Positions 19,601 to 28,066 of a stretch of 64,000 nucleotides of DNA are shown here, piece after piece (the stretch's first letter is position 1; each line of letters begins with the position of its first letter). The position numbers and the translations under genes were made by a program. Source of the stretch: Photobacterium frigidiphilum (GTDB taxonomy: Bacteria > Pseudomonadota > Gammaproteobacteria > Enterobacterales > Vibrionaceae). The notes beneath the pieces are model-generated. The model saw nothing but the letters and a program-made list of their open reading frames with translations. It did not search any database and was not told where the DNA came from. The stretch is from NCBI RefSeq assembly GCF_003025615.1, contig NZ_PYMJ01000029.1, positions 1 to 64,000 on the forward strand, given 5' to 3'.

Positions 19601-20837
19601 AGAAAGCTACAAGCTTCCTTACGGTTCGATTTTGAGCAAAGGTGACGGCGATTCAGTAGTGCAGGGTGATACTGTAGCTAACTGGGACCCGCACACAATG
19701 CCAATCATCACTGAAGTGGCTGGTCGTGTTCAGTTCGTTGACTTTATCGATGGTGTAACTGTTTCTCGTCAAACTGATGAGCTAACAGGCCTATCTTCTA
19801 TCGTTATTCTAGATGCTGCAGAGCGTACTAGTGCCGGTAAAGATATGCGTCCAACGGTTAAGCTAGTTGACGACAAAGGTAACGATGTAATGATCCCTGG
19901 TACTGATATGCCAGCTCAATACTTCTTACCTGGTAAAGCGATTGTTCAACTTGAAGATAGTGCTCTAGTTGGCATCGGTGACATCTTATCGCGTATTCCT
20001 CAGGAATCAGGCGGTACTCGAGATATCACGGGTGGTCTACCACGAGTTGCTGACTTGTTCGAAGCACGTAAGCCTAAAGAGCCTGCAATCCTAGCGGAAA
20101 TCACAGGTGCTGTTTCTTTCGGTAAAGAAACTAAAGGTAAGCGTCGTTTGATCATCACTCCAAGTGAAGGTCAACCATACGAAGAGATGATCCACAAGTG
20201 GCGTCAGCTTAACGTATTCGAAGGCGAAAAAGTTGAATGTGGCGATGTAATCGCAGATGGTCCAGAAGCTCCGCACGATATCTTGCGTCTACGTGGTGTC
20301 CACGCAGTTGCTGAGTACATCGTAAACGAGGTTCAGGAAGTATACCGTCTACAAGGCGTTAAGATTAATGATAAGCACATTGAGACTATCATTCGTCAGA
20401 TGCTACGTAAGGTTACTATCGTTAAGGCTGGTGGTTCAGAATTCCTACCTGGCGAACAGGTTGAGTTCTCTCGCGTGAATATTGCGAACCGTCAACTAGA
20501 AGCTGATGGTAAAGACATCGTAACATTCAGCCGTGACCTATTAGGTATCACAAAAGCATCGCTTGCAACTGAGTCGTTTATCTCTGCAGCGTCGTTCCAG
20601 GAAACAACTCGCGTACTTACAGAAGCAGCTGTTTCTGGTAAGCGTGATCCGTTACGTGGTCTGAAAGAAAACGTAATCGTTGGTCGTCTAATTCCAGCGG
20701 GTACAGGTTTCTCTTACCACCAGCGTCGTCAGAACGAACGTAATGCTGAGCTAGAGCCAGTAGCACCTCAGGTTGATGCTGAACAAGCATCTCAAGACCT
20801 AGCTGCACTACTTAACGCAGGCCTAAGCGACGATTAA
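16623..20837 (+). CDS. rpoC: RNA polymerase beta' subunit
   Basis: 1404 residues (E. coli 1407). The zinc-binding N-terminus has [20 protein letters not shown], the active-site Mg-binding loop is [16 protein letters not shown], and the second Cys cluster is [15 protein letters not shown]. The trigger-loop region [19 protein letters not shown] is intact. The start is GTG 16623 with AGGGG upstream, as in E. coli. Confidence 0.99.
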   Translation: [1404 protein letters not shown]

Positions 20838-20859
20838 TCATTGTTGTTTAGTGTTAGCT

Positions 20860-20889
20860 AAAAAAGGCATCCTTCGGGGTGCCTTTTTT
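20860..20889 (+). terminator. Terminator of the rpoBC operon
   Basis: aaaaaaggcatcc, a TTCG tetraloop, and ggggtgcctttttt: an intrinsic terminator 23 bp after rpoC. Confidence 0.95.
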
Positions 20890-20998
20890 GTTTCTGGCAA
20901 TTGGGTAATCATTATTCGCTATGACCGTGTAAATAGTTTAGTTGGTGAAATTGATAGTTAGCAGCATAATTACTTGAGGCGCAAAGAGGAAAACACGA

Positions 20999-21133
20999 AT
21001 GTTTCAGTGCTGGGCGATGAAGGGCTGGTGGAGGAGTCACGCTAAGAAACAGCGTATAAGCTGCTTCTTAGTTTTTAGCTGTTTAGATCAGAGTTTGATT
21101 AAGCGCCTGGTGGGCACGCTAAACTTTCGCTAA
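20999..21133 (+). CDS. Candidate small ORF, 44 residues
   Basis: ATG at 20999 is preceded by AGAGGA at good spacing and opens a 44-codon frame starting MFQCWAMKGWWRSHAKKQRI. It is rich in Trp, Cys and basic residues. It lies between the rpoC terminator and rsd and overlaps the 3' end of rsd by 35 bp in the opposite direction. I do not recognise it with certainty. The good ribosome binding site and unusual composition favour a real gene; the overlap and lack of a clear promoter weigh against it. Confidence 0.4.
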   Translation: MFQCWAMKGWWRSHAKKQRISCFLVFSCLDQSLIKRLVGTLNFR

Positions 21134-21581
21134 TTAATTCAATCAGGCTATCTTCAAGACCAAATCGCAATTCTAGCAATTCACCAATTGAAGACAGGTC
21201 TTTATCTAAATCTGTCAGCGTATTTTCTTCGGCGATATCGCTATAACGATCGGTGAAATTAAGAATCGGATCGGTTGTTTGAGTGATGCTCGCGTAAAGC
21301 AGTGAAATGTCTTCTGTTGGTGAATATCCTGCCGTATTCCACTTTTCCATGACCATATCATAGATTTTGAAATGACCTGCTGAAATATAATCGACAACTT
21401 GTTGGCAAAAGAGTTGTAGCTGTGAAGAGGTAGGTAATTGGCGTGTGTTCCTTTCGAAGGGGGGGAGACCGGCCAATTTACAGTAGTCGATCAGTAATTG
21501 CTGCCGGGACACCAGCCAGTGATCGATAACATCACTCGTACCGCCCCACTGTTGTTGAACTTGCTCAAATTTACTTAACAT
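21099..21581 (-). CDS. rsd: Regulator of sigma D (anti-sigma70 factor)
   Basis: All-alpha protein that binds region 4 of RpoD in stationary phase and frees core polymerase for RpoS. It has 160 residues from the preferred start (E. coli 158). Conserved features are WLVSRQQLLIDYCKLAGL, FCQQVVDYISAGHFKIYDMV and the C-terminal LSSIGELLELRFGLEDSLI. The ATG at 21581 has GAGGG at proper spacing; ATGs at 21587 and 21608 are upstream in frame but are not similarly placed. It sits just behind rpoC and opposite to it, as in other gammaproteobacteria. Confidence 0.93.
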   Translation of the reverse strand: MLSKFEQVQQQWGGTSDVIDHWLVSRQQLLIDYCKLAGLPPFERNTRQLPTSSQLQLFCQQVVDYISAGHFKIYDMVMEKWNTAGYSPTEDISLLYASITQTTDPILNFTDRYSDIAEENTLTDLDKDLSSIGELLELRFGLEDSLIELISESLACPPGA

Positions 21582-21770
21582 GACCATACCCTCATGATCT
21601 ATTTGCACTATGACGATATTGGTTAAAAATAGGTATTATAAAATACGTATTTCAAAACAAAGGCGACTCAGTACAATTACTGATGAATCTCTTTAAAAAG
21701 AGAGCCTTGTTATACGGACTTAAAATCCGTTATGTAGTTAGATTGCCAGTAAAACCGATACCCTGCAAGG

Positions 21771-22562
21771 ATGGATGTAACATTGATGTTAAATAAACGA
21801 GAATTAGCTTATTGGTGTGTGGTAAATGATCGCAAATTATATCTATTAGATAATGCGATTCCACTATTGGAAGAGTCAGAATTAATATTTAATACCGACT
21901 CAGCACGAGTAATTGGTGAATATTTAGATCACCCTGTTTACTGGCTAGAAGCCAGTGATTGTTCGCATAATGATGATTTTTATACACAAAGAGAATTATT
22001 AGGTATCGATCAGACGTTGTTTGATTTAGCCGGAAGGGCAACACAGCTTTCTCATATGTTGCATACACAGGGCTTTTGTTCTGTTTGTGGTGGAGCGGCG
22101 GTATTGGCGGGTGATCAATTTGCAATGGTATGCCAACAATGTAGTAATGCGCAGTACCCTCGAGTATCGCCTTGTATCATTGTTGCTGTGCGCAAAAACG
22201 ATCAAATATTATTGGCACAGCACCCGCGACATAAAACGGGGATATATACTGTCATTGCTGGTTTTGTTGAAGCTGGCGAAACATTAGAGCAATGTGTTGC
22301 GCGGGAAGTTGAAGAAGAGACAGGCATTCAGGTGCACAATATTCGCTATTTTTCGAGTCAGCCTTGGGCATTTCCTTCTAACATTATGATGGCGTTTTTA
22401 GCTGATTATGAAAGCGGTGAGCTAAGGCCTGATTATGAAGAATTGAGTGATGCGATTTGGGCAAAGGCGACTGAGCTACCTGCAATCGCTCCTAAAGGCA
22501 CGATTGCACGAGTGCTTATCGATGAGACACTTGATCTAATAAAAGGCACTAAACATATATAA
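21771..22562 (+). CDS. nudC: NAD-capped RNA / NADH pyrophosphatase
   Basis: Nudix hydrolase that removes NAD caps from RNA 5' ends and cleaves NAD(H). Four zinc-ligand cysteines are visible in CSVCGG and CQQCSN. The Nudix box is GFVEAGETLEQCVAREVEEE-TG, and SQPWAFPSNIMMAF is the family signature (SQPWPFPxS) that follows it. It is 263 residues from ATG 21771; the ATG at 21786 (MLNKRELAYW) is an equally plausible start, since 21771 directly abuts the AAGG. Confidence 0.95.
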   Translation: MDVTLMLNKRELAYWCVVNDRKLYLLDNAIPLLEESELIFNTDSARVIGEYLDHPVYWLEASDCSHNDDFYTQRELLGIDQTLFDLAGRATQLSHMLHTQGFCSVCGGAAVLAGDQFAMVCQQCSNAQYPRVSPCIIVAVRKNDQILLAQHPRHKTGIYTVIAGFVEAGETLEQCVAREVEEETGIQVHNIRYFSSQPWAFPSNIMMAFLADYESGELRPDYEELSDAIWAKATELPAIAPKGTIARVLIDETLDLIKGTKHI

Positions 22563-22775
22563 GAACCTTTAAACAAGGGATTCGGTTCGATGAGTGGAAT
22601 TCACGATGCTTTAATTATAACTATTCATGAGTCGAATTTGTTTTAAGCTTCATACTGAATCGAAAATAGTGTTTCAAATTTGTTGTAATAAACATGATCG
22701 GCTTAACAATCAGGCTCTTTTGTTGTAGTCGATGAGTGATACAATACGCCCCAGAATTTATCCATGGAGTTTCGA

Positions 22776-23843
22776 ATGAGCGAATTAAAGAATGACCGCT
22801 ACCTACGTGCGTTATTAAAGCAGCCGGTAGATTGCACACCCGTATGGATGATGCGTCAGGCTGGCCGTTACTTGCCAGAATACCGTGCGACACGTAGCGT
22901 TGCTGGTGACTTTATGTCGCTATGTAAGAACGCGGAACTAGCGAGTGAAGTAACGCTTCAACCACTACGTCGTTTTCCTTTGGATGCAGCGATTCTCTTC
23001 TCCGATATTTTAACTATTCCAGATGCAATGGGATTAGGTTTGTATTTTGAAGCGGGTGAAGGGCCTAAATTTGAGCGTCCTATCACCTGTAAAGCAGATG
23101 TAGATAAGATCGGTCTACCTGATCCGGAAGGCGAATTACAATATGTAATGAATGCCGTACGCCAAATTCGTAAAGATCTACAAGGTGAAGTGCCACTAAT
23201 TGGCTTCTCTGGTAGCCCATGGACCTTAGCGACTTACATGGTTGAAGGTGGTAGCTCTAAAGCCTTCACTAAGATCAAGAAAATGATGTATGCAGAACCT
23301 GCAACGCTACATTTATTACTTGATAAGTTAGCAGATAGCGTTGTTGAATACTTGAATGCGCAAATCAAAGCTGGTGCGCAATCGGTTATGGTATTTGATA
23401 CTTGGGGTGGTGTATTAACACCAAGTGACTATAACGAGTTCTCGCTACGCTATATGCATAAAATCGTTGATGGCCTGATCCGTGAAAACGATGGACGTCG
23501 TGTTCCTGTTACGCTATTTACTAAAAATGGCGGTATGTGGTTAGAGCAAATTGCAGCAACAGGCTGTGATGCGATAGGTCTTGATTGGACGATTAATATT
23601 GCTGACGCTAATCGTCGAGTAGGAGACAAAGTTGCCCTTCAAGGCAATATGGATCCATCGATTTTATATGCACAACCAGAGCGTATTCGCCAAGAAGTCG
23701 CGACGATTCTTGAAGGTTATGGCGATGAAGGTACAGGTCACGTCTTTAATCTTGGTCATGGTATCCACTTAGATGTGCCGCCTGAAAATGCAGGTGTGTT
23801 CGTTGATGCTGTGCATGAGCTGTCTAAGCCATACCACAAGTAA
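22776..23843 (+). CDS. hemE: Uroporphyrinogen decarboxylase
   Basis: Decarboxylates the four acetate side chains of uroporphyrinogen III to give coproporphyrinogen III in heme synthesis. 355 residues (E. coli 354). Signatures PVWMMRQAGRYLPEY and IGFSGSPWTLATYMVEGG are present, with the catalytic Asp in LFSDIL. The start at 22776 (MSELKNDRYL) has GGAG 7 bp upstream; the ATG at 22764 adds four residues. It follows nudC as in E. coli, but with a 213-bp gap that holds no other gene. Confidence 0.98.
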   Translation: MSELKNDRYLRALLKQPVDCTPVWMMRQAGRYLPEYRATRSVAGDFMSLCKNAELASEVTLQPLRRFPLDAAILFSDILTIPDAMGLGLYFEAGEGPKFERPITCKADVDKIGLPDPEGELQYVMNAVRQIRKDLQGEVPLIGFSGSPWTLATYMVEGGSSKAFTKIKKMMYAEPATLHLLLDKLADSVVEYLNAQIKAGAQSVMVFDTWGGVLTPSDYNEFSLRYMHKIVDGLIRENDGRRVPVTLFTKNGGMWLEQIAATGCDAIGLDWTINIADANRRVGDKVALQGNMDPSILYAQPERIRQEVATILEGYGDEGTGHVFNLGHGIHLDVPPENAGVFVDAVHELSKPYHK

Positions 23844-23870
23844 TACGACACAGTTAATGTTTTAAGCTAG

Positions 23871-23901
23871 AGCCCACGTGACTTATTACGTGGGCTTTTT
23901 T
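23871..23901. terminator. Bidirectional terminator after hemE
   Basis: agcccacgt, 8-nt loop, acgtgggct, then a run of T on the plus strand. It also lies directly behind the convergent UDG-like gene. Confidence 0.9.
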
Positions 23902-23905
23902 GTGC

Positions 23906-24520
23906 TTATTTTTTATCATTTGTTACTTCTATCCTCTGTTTATCTAAATGCTGGTGAACATACTCTCTGATGTATGGCACAACATCTTCTTCAAACCATG
24001 GGTTCCTCTTTAACCACAGTGTATTGCGTGGTGAAGGGTGGGGCATGGGAATATACTGAGGTGCCCATTGACGCCAAGCTCGCACAGTTTCAGTGAGTGT
24101 TTTAGGCTTATTGTCGAGATAATAGTTTTGCGCGTATTGCCCAATGACTAATGTCATGCCGATATTGGGTAATAAGGGTAAAACTTGATGATGCCACTGT
24201 GGTGCACATTCTGGTCGCGGTGGTAAATCACCTGACTTTCCTTTTCCGGGGTAGCACAACCCCATCGGCATAATGGCTATTTGTTGGGCATCGTAAAAGG
24301 TATCTTTATCGAGGTTTAACCAACGGCGTAATCTATCGCCACTGGGATCGTTCCAGGGAGTGCCAGTCTCATGGACTTTAAGCCCCGGAGCTTGACCAAT
24401 AATCATCAACCTTGCTTGTGAATGTGCTTGAATGATCGGGCGTGGCCCTGCAAGAAGATGATCCTTGCAGATCTCGCAGTGTCGTATCTGATCGAGCATG
24501 TTATCAAGATGTTTCGCCAT
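23906..24520 (-). CDS. Uracil-DNA glycosylase superfamily protein
   Basis: About 204 residues. The two superfamily motifs are visible: the water-activating/uracil-binding loop GQAPGLKVHETGTPWNDPSG and the DNA-intercalation loop PHPSPRNTLWLKRNPWFE. Four Cys in the N-terminal part (HCEICK) resemble but do not complete an FeS cluster set. It belongs to a subgroup (UDG/MUG-like) whose activity is not well defined, so the substrate is unknown. The start at 24520 (MAKHLDNMLDQIRHCEICKD) has GAGG upstream and lies 11 bp after the preceding gene; an upstream ATG at 24580 would overlap that gene by 50 bp. Confidence 0.82.
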   Translation of the reverse strand: MAKHLDNMLDQIRHCEICKDHLLAGPRPIIQAHSQARLMIIGQAPGLKVHETGTPWNDPSGDRLRRWLNLDKDTFYDAQQIAIMPMGLCYPGKGKSGDLPPRPECAPQWHHQVLPLLPNIGMTLVIGQYAQNYYLDNKPKTLTETVRAWRQWAPQYIPMPHPSPRNTLWLKRNPWFEEDVVPYIREYVHQHLDKQRIEVTNDKK

Positions 24521-24530
24521 ACTGTAAGCC

Positions 24531-25442
24531 TCAATACCCTTTGTCAAAATCAACTTTGCAATGTAATGGTTGATTGGCAATAAAACGCAAATAGTTGCCT
24601 TGAAAAATATCGAATACCTGTTCAGGAAAGCTTTCGGCAGCTATGTGAGGAGTAACCGTAATTTTGTCATGCTCCCAGAATGGATGATTCTGTGCGAGTG
24701 GCTCTTGATTGAAAACATCCAGAAAAGCATGTTGAACTGAGTTTTTCTCTAGCGCATCCAGTAACCCATGCTCACACACGGCATTACCACGACCTACATT
24801 GAACAGTAAAACGTGATTACAGTGCGCCAAAGTACCAGCATTAAGCAGTTGGTCTGTGTTAAGTGTGGCAGGTAAGGTTGAAACAACAATCGTTGCCTTA
24901 GCTAGGGCATCTGTCAGGTTTGATAGGGAGTAAACCTGATCAAACGCAACAGTATCGGATATACCCGATCGATTAACGCCTATTACTTTAATGCCGAGTG
25001 CGCTTGCTACCTGAGCTAAATGGCTACCGATAGAACCTGTGCCTAATATCACCATGGTTTGGCTGGTTAAAGAGCAATAAGGCTGTGGCAGCCATACTCC
25101 CGCGTGTTGTTGCGTGTGATAAAGGCTGAAATGACGTGTGTAATTAAGCGTTAACCCGATAACATATTCCGCAATGAGTTGACCAAAATGCCCGCGAATG
25201 TTGGTTAATTGATAGTCTTGACGTAATTCAGGTTTAATTAGGGCATCGATACCTGCAAAAGTGGACTGTAGCCAGCGTAGTGCTGGGTAGCTATCTAATT
25301 GTCGGGCGATCTTGGGAGGATCTGCTAGTATTATCGAGGCTTGCTTGGGATCATTGGTGATTTCCAAGTGTGGTAATTGTGCTTGTTTGATTAATTGATG
25401 ATAGGTCGCTTGTTGTCGAGATACAATCAGTACTTTGTTCAT
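24531..25442 (-). CDS. D-2-hydroxyacid dehydrogenase (NAD(P)-dependent, GhrA/GhrB-like)
   Basis: 303 residues. The Rossmann motif is ILGTGSIGSHLAQVASALGI. The catalytic set is Arg in the NVGRGNAV segment, Glu in DVFNQEPL and His in TPHIAAES. Substrate binding uses TNIRGHFGQLIAEYVIG. Such enzymes reduce glyoxylate, hydroxypyruvate or related 2-oxoacids. It is probably co-transcribed with the UDG-like gene 11 bp downstream and is divergent from yjaG. Confidence 0.88.
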   Translation of the reverse strand: MNKVLIVSRQQATYHQLIKQAQLPHLEITNDPKQASIILADPPKIARQLDSYPALRWLQSTFAGIDALIKPELRQDYQLTNIRGHFGQLIAEYVIGLTLNYTRHFSLYHTQQHAGVWLPQPYCSLTSQTMVILGTGSIGSHLAQVASALGIKVIGVNRSGISDTVAFDQVYSLSNLTDALAKATIVVSTLPATLNTDQLLNAGTLAHCNHVLLFNVGRGNAVCEHGLLDALEKNSVQHAFLDVFNQEPLAQNHPFWEHDKITVTPHIAAESFPEQVFDIFQGNYLRFIANQPLHCKVDFDKGY

Positions 25443-25510
25443 CGCTTTTCCTTTTGTGCGGGCGAGTTATGCATTAAACTCCCTTGTAAATCACTATCGT
25501 AGATTATCCC

Positions 25511-26098
25511 ATGCTTAAAAATCCTGTTCAGCTTCGCGTCGAAAAACTAGAACCATGGCAACACCTGACTTTTATGGTCTCACTGTGTGAGCGTATGTAT
25601 CCTAATTTTGCTTTATTTTGTGAAGAAACTAAATTCGCAGAAGCGCAAAAATACCGTGTGATTGTAGACAGTATTTGGGAAATATTGACAGTTAAGAGTG
25701 CCAAAATTAATTTTGAAGGTCAGCTAGAAAGATTAGAAGACTTGGTGCCAAGTGCTGCTGATTATGATCTTTATGCGGTTTACCCTGCGATTGATGCTTG
25801 TGTTGCACTTGCTGATCTACTGCATGCGATGTTAGATCGTGATCTAATGCTTGAGACACTAGAAAAGATCAGTAGCTTATCTGCAGAAACGGTTGCTGAT
25901 CTTGAGTTTGCTCAAACGGGTATTGAGATAACAAACGAAAACCAAAAAGATAACGAAGCAGTTTGTGAAGAATGGGATGTCCAGTGGGCTATTTTCCGTG
26001 CACTAAAAGAAGCTGAACGACGTGATATCGAGTTGATTAAAAGCCTACGTGAAGAATTACGTGATGAGCAAGTCAGCAACATTGGTATTGCGCTGTAA
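25511..26098 (+). CDS. yjaG: YjaG family protein (DUF416)
   Basis: 195 residues, mostly alpha-helical and acidic. The start MLKNPVQLRVEKLEPWQHLT and the PAIDACVALADLL block are typical of the DUF416 family. Its function is unknown. It lies between hemE and hupA in E. coli as well; here brnQ and a CNNM gene intervene. Confidence 0.9.
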   Translation: MLKNPVQLRVEKLEPWQHLTFMVSLCERMYPNFALFCEETKFAEAQKYRVIVDSIWEILTVKSAKINFEGQLERLEDLVPSAADYDLYAVYPAIDACVALADLLHAMLDRDLMLETLEKISSLSAETVADLEFAQTGIEITNENQKDNEAVCEEWDVQWAIFRALKEAERRDIELIKSLREELRDEQVSNIGIAL

Positions 26099-26138
26099 AC
26101 CACGATAGTCATGAACGAGTGACTGAGCAATATTTAAA

Positions 26139-26163
26139 AGAGGAGCCTAATGGCTCCTTTTTT
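26139..26163 (+). terminator. Terminator after yjaG
   Basis: aggagcc, TAAT loop, ggctcct, then T run (tttttta). The stem is 7 bp. Confidence 0.85.
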
Positions 26164-26383
26164 ACGTCTGGTTGATAAGGACTAAAGCGAAAAAATGACG
26201 ATTCATATTGGGGAAATCACTTTGACGTAAATTTGTTAATCGTTAGTTAAGTGTAATATTCCAATTGGTAACACTAAAAGCAGTTTAATTGACTGGTTGT
26301 TGGTTCTTATTTGTTCCAATCAACTTATTTAATATTGTCACTTGAATTGTGATCGTAAAGGCGTTTATAACTGGAGGTAATCG

Positions 26384-26548
26384 ATGAGGCATTGCCTTGT
26401 CATCTTAACTATTAATTACGTCATTACTTGTCGTGTAGGAATGAGCATGAAAGCATCCGCTTTTTTGAAAACCGTAAATAACAACAGTTACCTTGCTGTT
26501 GGTATTCGCGTGCTCCTCTTACTCTCTCTGAAACTCATTCGGGGCTGA
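26384..26548 (+). CDS. Candidate branched-chain leader peptide upstream of brnQ
   Basis: ATG 26384 follows a strong GGAGG (ctggaggtaatcg) and opens a 54-codon frame. Residues 1-20 read MRHCLVILTINYVITCRVGM, and the end contains VGIRVLLLLSLKLI, in which 10 of 14 residues are Leu, Ile or Val. The frame has two further in-frame ATGs (26441 and 26447, the latter with AGGA 6 bp upstream). It stops 115 bp before brnQ. Composition and place match leader peptides that sense charged branched-chain tRNA (as in ilv/leu operons), and brnQ imports just those amino acids. No U-run terminator was found behind it, so the mechanism is open. Confidence 0.55.
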   Translation: MRHCLVILTINYVITCRVGMSMKASAFLKTVNNNSYLAVGIRVLLLLSLKLIRG

Positions 26549-26636
26549 CAGGCTATATCTTTTTTCTGTCGGCTTGTGAAGAAGCTGGCAGGGTAATATT
26601 CTACATTCAAGCTCCCTCCTAGTTTCCTCCAAGCTT
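26544..26636 (+). promoter_or_regulatory. Possible alternating hairpins in the brnQ leader
   Basis: Hairpin A pairs gctgacag (26544-26551, covering the leader stop codon) with ctgtcggc (26566-26573). Hairpin B pairs cggctt (26570-26575) with aagctg (26582-26587) and shares bases with A, so the two exclude each other. A longer-range pairing (26582-26588 with 26629-26636) competes with B. These are hand-found pairings without energies. Confidence 0.4.
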
Positions 26637-26663
26637 AAACAAACAGCTGTATCGAGGAACATT

Positions 26664-27983
26664 ATGTCTACCAACGTATTAACCGGGCGCAATATCGCAG
26701 CCTTAGGATTCATGACTTTTGCCATGTATTTAGGGGCTGGAAACTTGATCTTCCCGCCATTCTTGGGGTTTCAAGCCGGTGAACATTTCCTATCGGGCAT
26801 GACGGGTTTCCTGTTAACTGGTGTGGGGCTGCCTGCGTTGGCGTTGATTATTGTCGCTTTGGTGAAAGGTTCAGATAACCTGACTGCGGCTTTACCTCGT
26901 CCGTTAGCGACTAGCTTTTGGGTGATGGTGTTCATCGTGATTGGACCTGCATTTGTTATTCCTCGTGCCATCACCGTGGCGTACCAGTTCAGCTTTGCGC
27001 CATTTATTGGTGGTGACGTGTTGGTGCCATTCTCAATCGCGTTCTGTGTTATCACCATTTTGTTCTCATTGTTTCCGGGGAAATTGGTCGACACCATTGG
27101 TAAATGGCTAACCCCTGTTTTATTGGTTATTTTAACCGTTATGGCAGCTTTTGCGTTCTTGTTTCCTGCAGGTCAAGTGATGCAGGCGAAAGGTCCGTAT
27201 GTTGATGGTGCATTGGCAGAAGGCCTGACCCAAGGCTACATGACGATGGATGCTTTGGGCTCGATCGGATTTGGTTGGGTAATTTTCCGCGCGATCAAAA
27301 GTATGGGTGTGGAGTGTCCGAAAGCCACCGCTAAATACACCTTTATTGCCGCAGTGATGTATGCGACTGCCATGGCTGCGGTGTACTTGTCGCTAGCTTA
27401 CATCGGTTCGACCAGCGCTGATTTAGGAACAGATTTTACCAATGGTGGTGAGATTTTGACGGCATTTACTAATCACCATTTCGGCGTATTCGGCACCATG
27501 TTGCTGGGTTTAGTGATGATATTGGCATGTTTAACGACCGCTATTGGTGTGACTACTGCGGGCAGTGAGTTTTACAACCGTACCTTCTCTTCAGTGTCGT
27601 ACAGTCGCAGTGTGTGGGTAACGATGATTTTGGCGGGCTTAGTTGCTAATGTGGGCTTGGATCAGTTATTGGCAGTGACATTACCAGTCGTGGTCGCGTT
27701 GCACCCGATTGCCATTGCGTTATTGATGATTGCACCATTACGTCATCGTATCGCACCGATTGCAGTATTAATGACGGTGGCGATAGCCTTGATTTTTGGT
27801 TGTTTCGATGCCGCGCATATCTTGGGTAGCATGCCACAAGCGTGGGATGTTTGGTTTACGCAACATGTACCGTTATACCATTATTACGCAGGATGGATTG
27901 TTCCTACGATCGTGATGCTGGTGGCTGGCTTGGTTATGACATATCTTATCAATAAACCTGCACCTGCTGCCGTGAATGCTTAA
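26664..27983 (+). CDS. brnQ: Branched-chain amino acid:Na+/H+ symporter
   Basis: Inner-membrane importer of leucine, isoleucine and valine of the LIVCS family. It has 439 residues (E. coli 439) and about 12 membrane segments. The N-terminal block FAMYLGAGNLIFPPFLGFQAG is the family signature, and GGEILTAF and MILACLTTAIGVTTA are further conserved segments. GAGGAAC precedes the ATG. It sits alone between two terminators behind a roughly 280-bp leader that encodes a branched-chain-rich peptide. Confidence 0.95.
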   Translation: MSTNVLTGRNIAALGFMTFAMYLGAGNLIFPPFLGFQAGEHFLSGMTGFLLTGVGLPALALIIVALVKGSDNLTAALPRPLATSFWVMVFIVIGPAFVIPRAITVAYQFSFAPFIGGDVLVPFSIAFCVITILFSLFPGKLVDTIGKWLTPVLLVILTVMAAFAFLFPAGQVMQAKGPYVDGALAEGLTQGYMTMDALGSIGFGWVIFRAIKSMGVECPKATAKYTFIAAVMYATAMAAVYLSLAYIGSTSADLGTDFTNGGEILTAFTNHHFGVFGTMLLGLVMILACLTTAIGVTTAGSEFYNRTFSSVSYSRSVWVTMILAGLVANVGLDQLLAVTLPVVVALHPIAIALLMIAPLRHRIAPIAVLMTVAIALIFGCFDAAHILGSMPQAWDVWFTQHVPLYHYYAGWIVPTIVMLVAGLVMTYLINKPAPAAVNA

Positions 27984-28033
27984 CGGAACGAGGCACGCTT
28001 CTCGACAATGTACAGCATGCTCTTGCAGATAAT

Positions 28034-28066
28034 AAAAAGGGACCACTAGTGCTAGTGGTCCCTTTT
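28034..28066. terminator. Bidirectional terminator between brnQ and the CNNM gene
   Basis: A 15-bp stem (aaaagggaccactag/ctagtggtccctttt) with almost no loop. It serves both convergent genes. Confidence 0.93.
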
